DNA from: Winogradskyella aurantia
Lineage (GTDB): Bacteria; Bacteroidota; Bacteroidia; Flavobacteriales; Flavobacteriaceae
Assembly: GCF_002266855.1 (NCBI RefSeq)
Contig: NZ_NGJN01000006.1
Location: forward strand, 186,001 to 250,000
Direction: 5' to 3'
Length of the DNA: 64,000 nt
The translations under genes and the position numbers were made by a program. Below are positions 8,584 through 18,017 of this stretch, one piece after another; position 1 is the stretch's first letter; every line of letters starts with the position of its first letter. The notes under the pieces are model-generated. The model saw nothing but the letters and a program-made list of their open reading frames with translations. It was not told the DNA's origin and did no database searches.

Positions 8584-10734
8584 ATGAAACAGTTAATAAT
8601 CATATTCTTATTAAGTTTTGTACAATACGGCACATCACAAGTCACCATTTCAGGCAAGGTAGTAGACACTAACAATCAACCTATTCAAGGCGCTAATGTT
8701 TATTTAGACGGCACTTATGATGGCGATACAACTAATGACAATGGTGATTTTCTCTTTTTAACCGAGGAAGAGGGTAAGCAAGTTTTGATAGTGTCCTTTT
8801 TGTCTTTTGAGTCTAAGACTATTTATGAAGATGTTTCAAAATTGTCCAACCTTCAGATTAAGTTAAGAGAGGATGTAGAGTCGCTGGATGCTGTTGTACT
8901 TAACGCTGGTACCTTTGAGGCTAACGATAATAGCAAAGTGTCAGTCTTAAAGCCTTTGGATGTAGTAACAACGGCAAGCGCCTTAGGCGATTTTGTTGGT
9001 GCCTTACAAACGCTTCCAGGAACATCTAATGTTGCTGAAGACGGACGTTTGTTCGTAAGAGGTGGTAATGCAGATGAAACCCAAATATTTATTGATGGTA
9101 TCCGCGTATTTACGCCATATACCCCAACAACAAATAACATCCCAACTAGGGGGCGTTATTCGCCCTTTCTCTTTGATGGTATTACATTTTCAACAGGCGG
9201 GTATTCCTCGGAGTTTGGGCAGGCGCTATCTAGTGTTTTGCTACTGAATACAATTGATGAGCCTGATCAGGAAAAAACAGATATTGGGCTTTTGTCGGTT
9301 GGAGCATCTTTGGGGAATACCCAAAAATGGGAGAGGTCATCTTTGAGTTTTAATGCTAGTTATATAAACCTAGCACCATACCTAGCTGTTTTCAAAGACC
9401 GTAATGATTGGGAAACGCCGTTTGTCGCAGCACAAGGCGAAACCGTTTTTAGACAGCGTTTTAATCAAGGTATATTTAAATTCTATGCCGCATTTGACTC
9501 AACTAAATTTGAGCTGACACAAGAGGATATAAATCTTGATGAAGGCTTAAGGGTTTCTTTAAACAATAATAATTTCTATTTAAATTCCTCATATAAAGGC
9601 GTTCTTGGCAACAACTGGTCCATAACTTCGGGATTGAGCTATACCTATGCCAATAATAAAATCGATGTAGATTCAAGCGATATAGGTAATAGGGAAAATT
9701 CGGCCCATTTTAAATTGAAGTTTAAGAAACGATTTAACAGCCGATTTAAACTAAGTTTTGGAGCAGAACAATTCCTAACGACGTTTGATGAAAATTTTCA
9801 AGCGCAAGCAGTGGATGAAACTTTTGACTTTGATAATAATATTTCAGCGGGCTTTGCGGAGGCCGATGTCATTTTCTCAAAAAAAATGGCCCTTAAGGTT
9901 GGTCTGCGGGCAGATTACAGTGATATCTTTAAAACAACTGATATAGCACCGCGTGCAGCCTTGGCTTATAAGGTGTCAGATAACGGTCAATTTTCTATAG
10001 CCTATGGTAATTTCTTTCAGAACCCAAATAGTTCGGTATTAAAGTTTGAACAGGATTTGCAGTCGCAAAAAACTACACACTACATTTTAAACTATCAATA
10101 TGTGGATAATGGAAAAATATTTAGGGCAGAAGCCTACAGAAAGGATTATGATAACCTGGTTAGATTTGACACAGATTTTGAAATGCCTATGAGTAACTTT
10201 GATTCAAACGGAACTGGATTTGCCCAAGGTTTGGATTTATTTTGGCGGGATAATACAAGTATTAATAATTTAGACTACTGGATTAGTTATTCTTATTTAG
10301 ACACCGAACGCCTTGATGGAAATTTTCCAAAACCAGCTCAGCCCGCCTTTGCAACCAATCATAATTTTTCCATTGTGGGCAAGTATTGGATAGATAGCTT
10401 AAAAAGCCAACTTGGTTTGGCTTATGTTTTTTCTTCTGGCCGACCTTATACAGATCCTAACCAAAATGACTTTTTAGGAGAACGTACAAAGCCGTTTAAC
10501 AGTTTAAGTCTTAATTGGGCCTATTTATTGGACCAACAAAAGATTTTGTATTTCTCGGTAAATAATGTTTTGGGTTTTAAAAATATAAATGGCTATCAAT
10601 ATGCCAATACACCAGATTTGAATGGACAATTCAATCGAAGAGCCCTAAGACCAGCTGCCGATCAATTCTTTTTTGTTGGCTTCTTTTGGACGATCAGTGA
10701 AAATGGCAACGACAATCAACTGAATAATCTTTAA
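8584..10734 (+). CDS. TonB-dependent receptor with carboxypeptidase-like N-terminal domain
   Basis: 716-residue outer-membrane receptor. Signal peptide residues 1-18 (ending TSQ). A carboxypeptidase-D-regulatory-like beta-sandwich follows (VTISGKVVDTNNQPIQGANVYLDG, residues 20-105). Then comes a plug domain (ALQTLPGTSNVAEDGRLFVRGGNADETQIFIDGIRV, residues about 125-210) and a 22-strand-type barrel ending in an aromatic-rich terminus. There is no N-terminal signalling extension. The substrate is unknown. A TonB gene follows in the same direction 92 bp later, the clear functional neighbour. Confidence 0.9.
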   Translation: MKQLIIIFLLSFVQYGTSQVTISGKVVDTNNQPIQGANVYLDGTYDGDTTNDNGDFLFLTEEEGKQVLIVSFLSFESKTIYEDVSKLSNLQIKLREDVESLDAVVLNAGTFEANDNSKVSVLKPLDVVTTASALGDFVGALQTLPGTSNVAEDGRLFVRGGNADETQIFIDGIRVFTPYTPTTNNIPTRGRYSPFLFDGITFSTGGYSSEFGQALSSVLLLNTIDEPDQEKTDIGLLSVGASLGNTQKWERSSLSFNASYINLAPYLAVFKDRNDWETPFVAAQGETVFRQRFNQGIFKFYAAFDSTKFELTQEDINLDEGLRVSLNNNNFYLNSSYKGVLGNNWSITSGLSYTYANNKIDVDSSDIGNRENSAHFKLKFKKRFNSRFKLSFGAEQFLTTFDENFQAQAVDETFDFDNNISAGFAEADVIFSKKMALKVGLRADYSDIFKTTDIAPRAALAYKVSDNGQFSIAYGNFFQNPNSSVLKFEQDLQSQKTTHYILNYQYVDNGKIFRAEAYRKDYDNLVRFDTDFEMPMSNFDSNGTGFAQGLDLFWRDNTSINNLDYWISYSYLDTERLDGNFPKPAQPAFATNHNFSIVGKYWIDSLKSQLGLAYVFSSGRPYTDPNQNDFLGERTKPFNSLSLNWAYLLDQQKILYFSVNNVLGFKNINGYQYANTPDLNGQFNRRALRPAADQFFFVGFFWTISENGNDNQLNNL

Positions 10735-10826
10735 ACTGTTAAAATAGTGGTTTTTAGGTAAACATGACTTTTATCATGAATTTTAAGCGATATGATGATT
10801 AGCTTTATACTATAAAATTAAACGTC

Positions 10827-11552
10827 ATGGAATTCAAGAAGAACCCAAAAGCCAATGTAGGTCGAAACAGCAGTTTATTTTTTGCTGTTGGCTTAAACGT
10901 AATGTTACTCCTTACATACTTAGGATTAGAACATAAGACTTACGACAAAGAAACTACTAAGATTGACATCTTAATGTTAACGGAACAATTGGAAGAGGAT
11001 ATACCAATTACTAATATAAATATTCCTCCACCACCTCCACCAAAACAAATTGTTACCGAATCTATTCAAATTGTTGAGGATGTTGCCGAGATAGAAGAAA
11101 CCGTCGTTGAGAGCACTGAACTAGGACAAGACGATATAATTGAAGAGCGCGTAGTAAGTGTAGACGAAGTTGAGGTAGAAGAAGTAGAAGAAGATATTGA
11201 AGTGCCTTTTGCGGTTATTGAGCAAGTGCCAATATTTCCTGGTTGTACAGGCAATAACGCTGAGTTAAAGGCTTGTTTTCAAAGAAAAATGCAAGAGCAT
11301 CTACTAAAGAATTTTGAGTATCCCGATGCTGCTCAAGAGCTTAATATTCAAGGTAAAGTATATGTGTTCTTTTTAATAGATAAGAATGGCAAGGTGGATA
11401 AAATAAAATCCAGAGGTCCAGATAAACTTTTAATAGGTGAGGCAGAAAGAATTATCAGTTTACTTCCTAAAATGGAGCCTGGTAAACAACGCAATAGACC
11501 AGTGGGCGTACCTTATAGTATTCCAATTAACTTTAAGCTACGAGCACAGTAA
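10827..11552 (+). CDS. tonB: Energy transducer TonB
   Basis: 241 residues. One transmembrane helix near residues 17-33 anchors the protein in the inner membrane. A periplasmic linker follows with a hexaproline (NIPPPPPPKQ, near residue 70) and an unusually acidic stretch rich in Val-Glu (near residues 110-130). The TonB C-terminal domain occupies the last 90 residues (YPDAAQELNIQGKVYVFFLIDKNGKV...PKMEPGKQRNRPVGVPYSIPINF). The segment VPIFPGC preceding it is typical of Bacteroidota TonB. It transmits proton-motive force to outer-membrane receptors such as the one encoded just upstream. Confidence 0.92.
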   Translation: MEFKKNPKANVGRNSSLFFAVGLNVMLLLTYLGLEHKTYDKETTKIDILMLTEQLEEDIPITNINIPPPPPPKQIVTESIQIVEDVAEIEETVVESTELGQDDIIEERVVSVDEVEVEEVEEDIEVPFAVIEQVPIFPGCTGNNAELKACFQRKMQEHLLKNFEYPDAAQELNIQGKVYVFFLIDKNGKVDKIKSRGPDKLLIGEAERIISLLPKMEPGKQRNRPVGVPYSIPINFKLRAQ

Positions 11553-11601
11553 AAATTAAACTTAAGCATAACACTTGGTTTAGAGTAATTTGATTGATGA
11601 C

Positions 11602-11624
11602 AAACCCCTTGAAAAAGGGGTTTT
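11602..11624. terminator. Bidirectional terminator between tonB and the acetyltransferase gene
   Basis: A perfect 9-bp stem (11602-11610 with 11615-11623), loop GAAA, GC core and flanking T and A runs. It sits 50 bp past the tonB stop and immediately past the stop of the convergent gene. Confidence 0.75.
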
Positions 11625-11625
11625 G

Positions 11626-12141
11626 TTAGTTATATGGGTTTTTAATTGTATACCAATTGCAGGGTGTCTTATCGTAAATAAAAGTACCTGAAGCTGTCAT
11701 TCCAATTTTTTTTAAAATATGGTTACTAGATGCGTGGTTAACATCTGCAGCAGCACAAATTTCCGTTAAATTTAATTCGTGAAATCCGTAATTAATTGAG
11801 GCCTCTGCTGCTTCGGTGGCGTAACCATTTCCCCAAAACTGCTCTTTTAAACGATACCCTAAATCGTAATAGCTAAAATCTTTACGCACATTTTGTTCAA
11901 ATTTTAGACCAGACCAACCAATAAATTCTTTAGAGTCTTTTTTGATTATGGCTAATCGTCCGATTCCATAACGTTCATATTGCTCTAAAATATTTAAAAT
12001 TATCTGCTCGGATTCTGCAATGGATGTCACAGGTTGGTTCCCTAAAAATTGATGAACTTTTGGATTGGAATCCAATTCAAAAAAATCTTGAACGTCATTT
12101 TTGGTAATCCGTCTTAAGATAAGTTGTTTGGTTTCTATCAA
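11626..12141 (-). CDS. GNAT family N-acetyltransferase (RimJ/RimL-like)
   Basis: 171 residues covering one GNAT domain: the N-terminal strand METKQLILRRITKNDV-type opening, acceptor loop, then the acetyl-CoA-binding helix region (LGYRLKEQFWGNGYATEAAEASINYGF) and the NHASSNHILKKIGM block typical of RimJ/RimL-type enzymes. It would transfer acetyl from acetyl-CoA to an N-terminal or small-molecule amine; the acceptor cannot be predicted. It lies 19 bp downstream of the thioredoxin-like gene on the same strand, probably co-transcribed. Confidence 0.9.
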   Translation of the reverse strand: MIETKQLILRRITKNDVQDFFELDSNPKVHQFLGNQPVTSIAESEQIILNILEQYERYGIGRLAIIKKDSKEFIGWSGLKFEQNVRKDFSYYDLGYRLKEQFWGNGYATEAAEASINYGFHELNLTEICAAADVNHASSNHILKKIGMTASGTFIYDKTPCNWYTIKNPYN

Positions 12142-12160
12142 TGCTTTCAGTTTTGATTTT

Positions 12161-12718
12161 TTACGTTATCCACTTAATGTTACAGCCCATACTTGGCTTT
12201 TGATTGGGGTTAATGGATGTTTTGTGTATTAAGGACTCTATAGCTGATCTCAAATCCTTTCCGGTAACAGGAATGCCATTTCCAGGTCTTGAGTCATCCA
12301 ATTGACCAGTATAGACTAATTCTAAGTTCTTATTGAATAAAAAGAAGTCTGGTGTGCAGGCCGCGTCATAGGCTTTGGCTACCTCTTGGGTTTCATCGTA
12401 TAGATAGGGAAAGGGGTATTTGAGTTCTATGGCCTTTTTCTTCATTAGTTCAGGCCGGTCTTGCGGATAGTTCCCCACATCATTACTAGAAATTGCTATA
12501 CACTTAATGCCTTGATTTATAAAGTCATTAGCTAGTTTTACAAGTTCTTTATTAACGTGAATTACAAATGGGCAATGGTTGCAGATGAACATGATTAAGG
12601 TGCCTTTATCCCCAACGAGTTCATCTAAGGATTTATGGGTATCGTCTATGGTGTCTAGAAGTTTAAATTTTGGTGCTACCGTTCCAAGTGGTAGCATATT
12701 TGAAGGTGTTAAAGCCAT
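12161..12718 (-). CDS. Thioredoxin-family / AhpC-TSA redoxin
   Basis: 185 residues with a thioredoxin fold. The redox motif is CNHC in FICNHCPFVIHVNKEL (near residues 46-50), followed by the AISSNDVGNYPQDRPE and YDETQEVAKAYDAACTPDFFLF blocks, including the cis-Pro region. No signal peptide is visible, so it is probably cytoplasmic. This subgroup is widespread in bacteria as a 'thioredoxin family protein' of unknown partner. It is transcribed divergently from the csaA-like gene, with 33 bp between start codons. Confidence 0.87.
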   Translation of the reverse strand: MALTPSNMLPLGTVAPKFKLLDTIDDTHKSLDELVGDKGTLIMFICNHCPFVIHVNKELVKLANDFINQGIKCIAISSNDVGNYPQDRPELMKKKAIELKYPFPYLYDETQEVAKAYDAACTPDFFLFNKNLELVYTGQLDDSRPGNGIPVTGKDLRSAIESLIHKTSINPNQKPSMGCNIKWIT

Positions 12719-12751
12719 TGATTTTAAATTAAAAATGAATAATTTTAGTCC

Positions 12752-13087
12752 ATGGAAAAGATAATAACATTTGAAGACTTCACAAAGGTCGATTTACGTG
12801 TAGGTACAATAACAGAAGTCCATGATTTTCCCAAGGCTAAAAAACCAGCCTATCAACTTACCATAGATTTTGGTGAATTAGGAATAAAAAAGTCTTCAGC
12901 TCAAATAACCACTTTATATACTAGGGAAGATTTACTTAACAAACAGATTATTGCTGTGGTTAATTTTCCTAAGAAGCAGATTTCCGACTTTATGAGCGCG
13001 TGCTTGGTAATCGGTGCTGTTAAGACAAACGAGGTCTATTTACTACATCCTGAAACTAAAGTAAAAAATGGCACGCAAGTATCTTGA
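12752..13087 (+). CDS. csaA: tRNA-binding CsaA-like protein
   Basis: 111 residues forming a single EMAP-II/Trbp111-type OB fold: FEDFTKVDLRVGTI at the start, the VNFPKKQISDFMSACLVIGA block, and a short C-terminus. CsaA proteins are dimers that bind tRNA and have export-related chaperone activity in Bacillus. Length and motifs match the family closely. Confidence 0.9.
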   Translation: MEKIITFEDFTKVDLRVGTITEVHDFPKAKKPAYQLTIDFGELGIKKSSAQITTLYTREDLLNKQIIAVVNFPKKQISDFMSACLVIGAVKTNEVYLLHPETKVKNGTQVS

Positions 13088-13155
13088 ACAATTGTTATTG
13101 TTTTAATTTTTTTAAAGCCAAACAAATCACCTTTTATCCTCGGGGAAATGGGTAA

Positions 13156-15666
13156 TTACATTTCTTGCCTAAAGAAGATAGCATTCATGAACAGCTTGTT
13201 GGTACCATACCAAAATGCTCTAAAATTGGTATTATCGGTAAATGCAATAATAGTACCTCTGCCCAAATTTCCAATCTTTAAAGGCACCGTCTGTGCAAGA
13301 CTATCCAGGTTTTTATCAGAGATATACCCACTTAATAAAGGCTTTTCTGTGTATTGAATAGGGTTGTTGTAGCTATTTTTATCAGGTTTCACAAAAAGGC
13401 TTGTGTTTCTAAACATGGCAAGTTCATCATTTTTATAGCCAAAGTTGATTGGGTGAGAACGGTCTATCACGGTATTAAAAATAGCACCTCCTATAACTTG
13501 TGCACCTCTAAAGTTCCTTCTGTCTTCATAACTTATGTTTTTCGCAGTAAGCTTATTGGTCTTAAAATCAATTTTCATTAACTTTTTATCATTTAACCAT
13601 TTTAAACTGTTTCTATAGGCAATGATAGTGCCGCCATTTTCAATCCATGTCTTCAATTTTTTGGTATTATTTTCATTCAGACCACCGTAAGAATTTACCA
13701 TTATTATAGCATTATATCTGCTTAAATTAGTACGGCCTAAATTTTTTGTATCTAGTTTAGTTACAGTTATATCGTAACGGGTATCTAATAAATGCCAAAT
13801 CTCACCAGCATCGTAGGACGTGAAGCCATCCCCCACGAGTAAAGCTATCTGGGGCTTATTTAAAGCTCTAAAATTATTGCTGCCTAAGTCAATTCCATCG
13901 TTTAGGCCCGTAGAAACGGCATGGATAGTAATATGACTTTCTTGTGCAGCACGGTTTAAAATAGTGTAGATTTCTGAATCCGATAATCGCTGATTTTGTA
14001 CAGGAATCATTATGCTTCCATAGTCATAAGTTTTTCCATTCGCCTTAAATGGTTTCATGCTCACTTTTACCCTTAACCCTTTTTCAAGAATGGTATTTAG
14101 AAGTTTTGGTGAATAATATTCATGCCACTCAAACAAATAAGCATAGTTACTTTTGGCAGTAACACCGCCTTCGCGATGCTTTAGTTTTTCAACCAAATTA
14201 TCAGCATTGGATGTTGAGGTTTCTGCGAAATCAAGATTAAATGCTAACGGAAATGTCCAAGCCGAAATATCATAAAATAAACTATCTTGAAACGTGGTTC
14301 GCTTTTCAAACATTGCATTTATTAGTCTCGTATTTTTTTGGTTTTTAGGAACAATGTAGCTGTACCCTTTTTTAAATGTTTTTCCATCAACTTCAAAATC
14401 GGACTGTAATTCATGAAATTTAATTTGATGGCGCTCTAATATTTCAGCTAAATGATAGGTTTTAGCAGCATCTTTCTCATCTCCAAAAACAATAGCGTCT
14501 TTACCTGCTTTATTAGCCTCTTTTCGTGCATTTTCAAAGAAATTATACTGATATTCTAATAATTCCTCACGCATTTTATTTGCCGCCTCCAAAGTTGAGA
14601 GTGCAGCGGTAAATTGGTTTCTAATGGTAAATGGAAATGTTAGAATGCCATTGTCGCTTTCTTGCATGTGCCCGCGGGAGCTTGCTTGTTCAAATAAAAT
14701 TCCAATACCTCCATTAATATCTGGAAAGGTTGAGCCTTTTCCGTAATAAAAATCGTCATAACTTTCCTCAGAATAATATAACGAGCCAATTTTGTCAAGA
14801 GCTTTTGCGTGATATTGGGCAATACCTTTGGTAAGTTCTTGGTTTAGCTTAGGCGTTAAAGGATGTGTTCTTGAAGGAATACCGGGTTGAAAAAAGAAAC
14901 TAGAATTGGTTCCCATTTCGTGGTGGTCTGTTAAAACATTGGGCAACCAACGGTGAAACGTATTAATGCGTGCTCTTGACTCTGGTAGCTGAGCTGGAAG
15001 CCAATCTCTGTTTAGGTCGAACCAATAATGATTGGTTCGTCCACCAGGCCACACCTCATCGTATTCCCGATCGTTGGCATCTGGGTTAAGGTTCATGTTT
15101 CTATTTGTATTCGCCCAATAAGCAAAGCGCTGGAGCCCATCTGGGTTGTAGGAAGGGTCAAATAGAATAACGGTATTAGCTAACAGCTTTTCTATTTCAG
15201 AACCTTCAGCGGCGGCCAAATAATAAGCGACCAACAACGCAGCATTAGCACCACTAGGTTCGTTGCCATGAATGGAAAAGCCTTGGTACACAATAATGGG
15301 TCTAGTGGTTATATCAGTATCCTCGCCTTCCGTTGATTTAATATGTGTTTCTCGTATGGTGTCTATCTTTAATTGATTCTCTGGAGATGTAATGGTTAAA
15401 AGTAATAAGGGTCTACCTTCAAAGGTTTGTCCTGTTTCAGTGAGCTTTATTCTATCAGAAGCATCAGCTAAAGCATACATGTACTGAACTAATTTATCAT
15501 GGGTAATATGCCATTCGCCAACATCGTGCCTTATAATGCTTTTAGGGGTAGGGATTGATGGATTATAACTTACATCTGTTGGAAGGTAATAGGATAGATC
15601 CGTTTGATAATTTTGAGAAAATAAAGTTGTAGTAAAAACCAGAATCACCAGAACTGTTCTGTACAT
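13156..15666 (-). CDS. Secreted M14-family zinc carboxypeptidase
   Basis: About 836 residues from the preferred start MYRTVLVIL (15664-15666), which gives a clean signal peptide ending LFSQ; in-frame codons upstream cross a terminator hairpin. The M14 domain fills the N-terminal 350 residues. Zinc ligands are the H and E of IHGNEPSG and the later His of TDHHEMG, with catalytic Glu in FEQASSRG. The C-terminal half contains a class-I glutamine-amidotransferase-like Rossmann region (ALLVGDGFTSYDAG...IIMVNSYGG) and ends in a beta-rich segment. This is the usual architecture of large flavobacterial M14 peptidases that digest proteins outside the cell or in the periplasm. Confidence 0.9.
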   Translation of the reverse strand: MYRTVLVILVFTTTLFSQNYQTDLSYYLPTDVSYNPSIPTPKSIIRHDVGEWHITHDKLVQYMYALADASDRIKLTETGQTFEGRPLLLLTITSPENQLKIDTIRETHIKSTEGEDTDITTRPIIVYQGFSIHGNEPSGANAALLVAYYLAAAEGSEIEKLLANTVILFDPSYNPDGLQRFAYWANTNRNMNLNPDANDREYDEVWPGGRTNHYWFDLNRDWLPAQLPESRARINTFHRWLPNVLTDHHEMGTNSSFFFQPGIPSRTHPLTPKLNQELTKGIAQYHAKALDKIGSLYYSEESYDDFYYGKGSTFPDINGGIGILFEQASSRGHMQESDNGILTFPFTIRNQFTAALSTLEAANKMREELLEYQYNFFENARKEANKAGKDAIVFGDEKDAAKTYHLAEILERHQIKFHELQSDFEVDGKTFKKGYSYIVPKNQKNTRLINAMFEKRTTFQDSLFYDISAWTFPLAFNLDFAETSTSNADNLVEKLKHREGGVTAKSNYAYLFEWHEYYSPKLLNTILEKGLRVKVSMKPFKANGKTYDYGSIMIPVQNQRLSDSEIYTILNRAAQESHITIHAVSTGLNDGIDLGSNNFRALNKPQIALLVGDGFTSYDAGEIWHLLDTRYDITVTKLDTKNLGRTNLSRYNAIIMVNSYGGLNENNTKKLKTWIENGGTIIAYRNSLKWLNDKKLMKIDFKTNKLTAKNISYEDRRNFRGAQVIGGAIFNTVIDRSHPINFGYKNDELAMFRNTSLFVKPDKNSYNNPIQYTEKPLLSGYISDKNLDSLAQTVPLKIGNLGRGTIIAFTDNTNFRAFWYGTNKLFMNAIFFRQEM

Positions 15667-15693
15667 AAATAGTCTATTTAAGTTAGAGCCTAA

Positions 15694-15723
15694 AAATAAA
15701 AAAACCGTTACGAGGGGTAACGG
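15694..15723 (-). terminator. Terminator of the PUR-protein gene
   Basis: Read on the minus strand, a 7-bp GC-rich stem (15717-15723 with 15705-15711, loop 5 nt) is followed by a run of T residues. It lies 27 bp beyond the stop at 15751 and before the peptidase start. Confidence 0.75.
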
Positions 15724-15750
15724 CTTTTTATTATAATTTAACACTATATG

Positions 15751-16143
15751 TTAGATATCGTCAAAGCTAATGTCAGTGAAACTGTCTGTGCTTTTGTTGC
15801 TGTCTTCAGGTGTTTTAGATTCTTGCTTTACAAAATCATCCTCTTTTTTAAAATCTTTCTGATGACGTTCGCTAATTACTTCTTCACCTTTTTCGTTAAT
15901 GATATAGTCAGTCATTTCAGTAAGAATTTCCCTAAACTCCGTAAAGTCTTCCTTGTATAGATAAATCTTGTGTTTCTTGTAATGGTAGGACCCATCTTCG
16001 TTGGTGAATTTCTTACTTTCAGTAATAGTTAAATAATAATCTCCTGCCTTAGTAGCTCTTACATCAAAGAAATAGGTACGACGACCAGCACGCAAAACTT
16101 TGGAATAGATTTCCTCCTTATCCATCATTTCATAATCACTCAT
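15751..16143 (-). CDS. PUR-family DNA/RNA-binding protein (DUF3276)
   Basis: 130 residues. Residues about 8-80 form the PUR repeat (IYSKVLRAGRRTYFFDVRATKAGDYYLTITESKKF), followed by a helix and an acidic, disordered tail. DUF3276 proteins occur in Bacteroidota and spirochaetes; the Borrelia member EbfC-partner/BpuR binds nucleic acids. A role as a global nucleic-acid-binding protein is inferred from the family. It has its own strong terminator and is separated from the upstream ABC gene by 63 bp. Confidence 0.88.
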   Translation of the reverse strand: MSDYEMMDKEEIYSKVLRAGRRTYFFDVRATKAGDYYLTITESKKFTNEDGSYHYKKHKIYLYKEDFTEFREILTEMTDYIINEKGEEVISERHQKDFKKEDDFVKQESKTPEDSNKSTDSFTDISFDDI

Positions 16144-16206
16144 AATTCAATCTTAAATTTAAATTTCCATCCAAAAATCTAAAAAAAAAGTAAAGTAACC
16201 AACAAA

Positions 16207-17964
16207 TTACAACATTTCTTTTTCTGAGAGTTGGTTGATGTAGAGCTCCCTGTAATAACCGTCAGTATTGATTAAGCTATCGTGATTACCTGATTGAATT
16301 ACCCTACCGTCTTCCAATACTATAATTTGGTCCGCATTTTTGGCAGAAGAGACACGGTGACTTACTATTATTGTTGTCTTGTCCTTGGTTAATTTCACCA
16401 AATTCTTAAGTATCTTTTCTTCAGTCTCTGTGTCAACAGCAGATAAGCAATCGTCAAACAAAAGAATTTGTGGCTTTTTAATTATAGCTCTTGCAATAGA
16501 CACACGTTGTTTTTGACCGCCGGAAAGTGTTATGCCACGTTCACCCAAAACTGTATCATAACCTTTACTGAACTCAATAATATTTTTATGGACTCTAGCA
16601 TTTTTAGCCGCTTCTATCACTTCATCATCTGTAGCGTCCTCTTTACCAAATTTTATATTGTTCTTAATACTGTCAGAAAACAAAAAGGCATCTTGTGGCA
16701 CATATCCAATACTATGCCTTAGGCTGTAAAGGTTGAGTACTGAAATGGGTGTGTCATCTATTAATATCTCACCGCTATCAATGTCATGTAAGCGTCCTAT
16801 AAGGTCTAAAATTGTGGATTTACCTGATCCGGTTTTCCCCAGAATAGCTAAAGTGTCTCCGGACTTTAATGTGAAACTCACGTCCTTTAGAGCTTCTATA
16901 TTGGTGTCGGGATAAACAAATGAAACATGTTTAAATTCAATATCTCCTTTAATTGGTGTAAGCTCGGTAGTTTGGTTCTTAATCTCAGGTTCGGTTTGTA
17001 AAAATTCATTAATGCGTTGTTGAGACGCTTCTGCTTGCTGAACTAGGGAGGTGACCCAACCAACCGTAGCAACAGGCCAGGTGAGCATATTTACATAAAT
17101 AATAAATTCGGCGATAGTTCCTATGTTTTCAATTTCTCCGTTAATGTATTGTATACCACCTATATAGATAACCAGTAGGTTACTGATTCCAATTAGAAGA
17201 ATCATCATTGGAAAGAATAATGCCTGAACCTTGGTTAAATTTATCTGTTTTTGCCTGTTTTGTGCAGAGAGGTTTTCAAATTCGTAATTCGTCCTAGGTT
17301 CTATACCATATGATTTAATGACAGAGATACCGCTAAAGGTCTCCTGAGTATAAGTTGATAAGGTAGATAAAGATTGCTGAACAATGGTGCTGCGTTTATT
17401 GATCAGTCGACTCAATTTATATATAGCCACAGATAAAATAGGTAAAGGAAGCAATGTATATAAGGTTAATTTAGGTGCTGTGTTAATCATGTAAATCAAG
17501 GCCACCACAAACAAGGTTATGGTATTCATGGTGTACATAATGGCAGGGCCAACATACATTCTTACTTTACCAACGTCTTCACTTATGCGATTCATAAGGT
17601 CTCCTGTTCGGTTTGATTTGTAAAAATTTAAGGAGAGAACCTGATAATGTTCGTAGATTTCGTTTTTTAAATCGTATTCGATGTATCTGGAAACATTAAT
17701 GATGGTTTGCCGCATGAGGAAGGTGAATAAGCCCGCAATAATTGCCGCCCCTAAGAGGTAGAGTATATTCACCATCAATTCTTCTTTAAACAATACCTGT
17801 GAAATCTTGCCATTTAATCGGTCTGATACAACATTAATAGAAGAACCTATAAGTCTGGGCGTGAATAAGGCAAAAATCTTTGCGATAATGGTAATTATAA
17901 TCCCAATGATTAATCGGTAACGGTACTTAAAAAAGTATTTGTTGAGGTGCTTAAGTGCTTTCAT
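16207..17964 (-). CDS. ABC exporter, fused permease and ATPase
   Basis: 585 residues. Six transmembrane helices (residues 1-310, ABC type-1 exporter domain) are followed by a nucleotide-binding domain (about 340-575). Walker A is GKTGSGKST, the signature is LSGGQKQRVS, and the H-loop is SHRVS. Walker B reads ILLFDDCLSAVD, so the usual catalytic Glu after the Walker B Asp is Asp. Half-transporters of this kind work as dimers and export lipids or drugs; no partner half is adjacent. The gene is divergent from leucine dehydrogenase. Confidence 0.92.
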   Translation of the reverse strand: MKALKHLNKYFFKYRYRLIIGIIITIIAKIFALFTPRLIGSSINVVSDRLNGKISQVLFKEELMVNILYLLGAAIIAGLFTFLMRQTIINVSRYIEYDLKNEIYEHYQVLSLNFYKSNRTGDLMNRISEDVGKVRMYVGPAIMYTMNTITLFVVALIYMINTAPKLTLYTLLPLPILSVAIYKLSRLINKRSTIVQQSLSTLSTYTQETFSGISVIKSYGIEPRTNYEFENLSAQNRQKQINLTKVQALFFPMMILLIGISNLLVIYIGGIQYINGEIENIGTIAEFIIYVNMLTWPVATVGWVTSLVQQAEASQQRINEFLQTEPEIKNQTTELTPIKGDIEFKHVSFVYPDTNIEALKDVSFTLKSGDTLAILGKTGSGKSTILDLIGRLHDIDSGEILIDDTPISVLNLYSLRHSIGYVPQDAFLFSDSIKNNIKFGKEDATDDEVIEAAKNARVHKNIIEFSKGYDTVLGERGITLSGGQKQRVSIARAIIKKPQILLFDDCLSAVDTETEEKILKNLVKLTKDKTTIIVSHRVSSAKNADQIIVLEDGRVIQSGNHDSLINTDGYYRELYINQLSEKEML

Positions 17965-17980
17965 AATGCATTTGGTCGGT

Positions 17981-17988
17981 CAAAAGTA
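17981..17988 (-). promoter_or_regulatory. Candidate -7 element of the ABC exporter gene
   Basis: On the minus strand TACTTTTG fits TAnnTTTG and lies about 17 nt from the exporter ATG. No clear -33 TTG at the expected distance, so the call is weak. Confidence 0.3.
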
Positions 17989-18017
17989 TTACGATTATCC
18001 TATTTTACCGTTAATAT

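Noticed and set aside
11150-11220. A short direct repeat of GAAGT/GAAGA units
   Set aside because: It is low-complexity coding sequence for the acidic linker of TonB, not a DNA repeat element.
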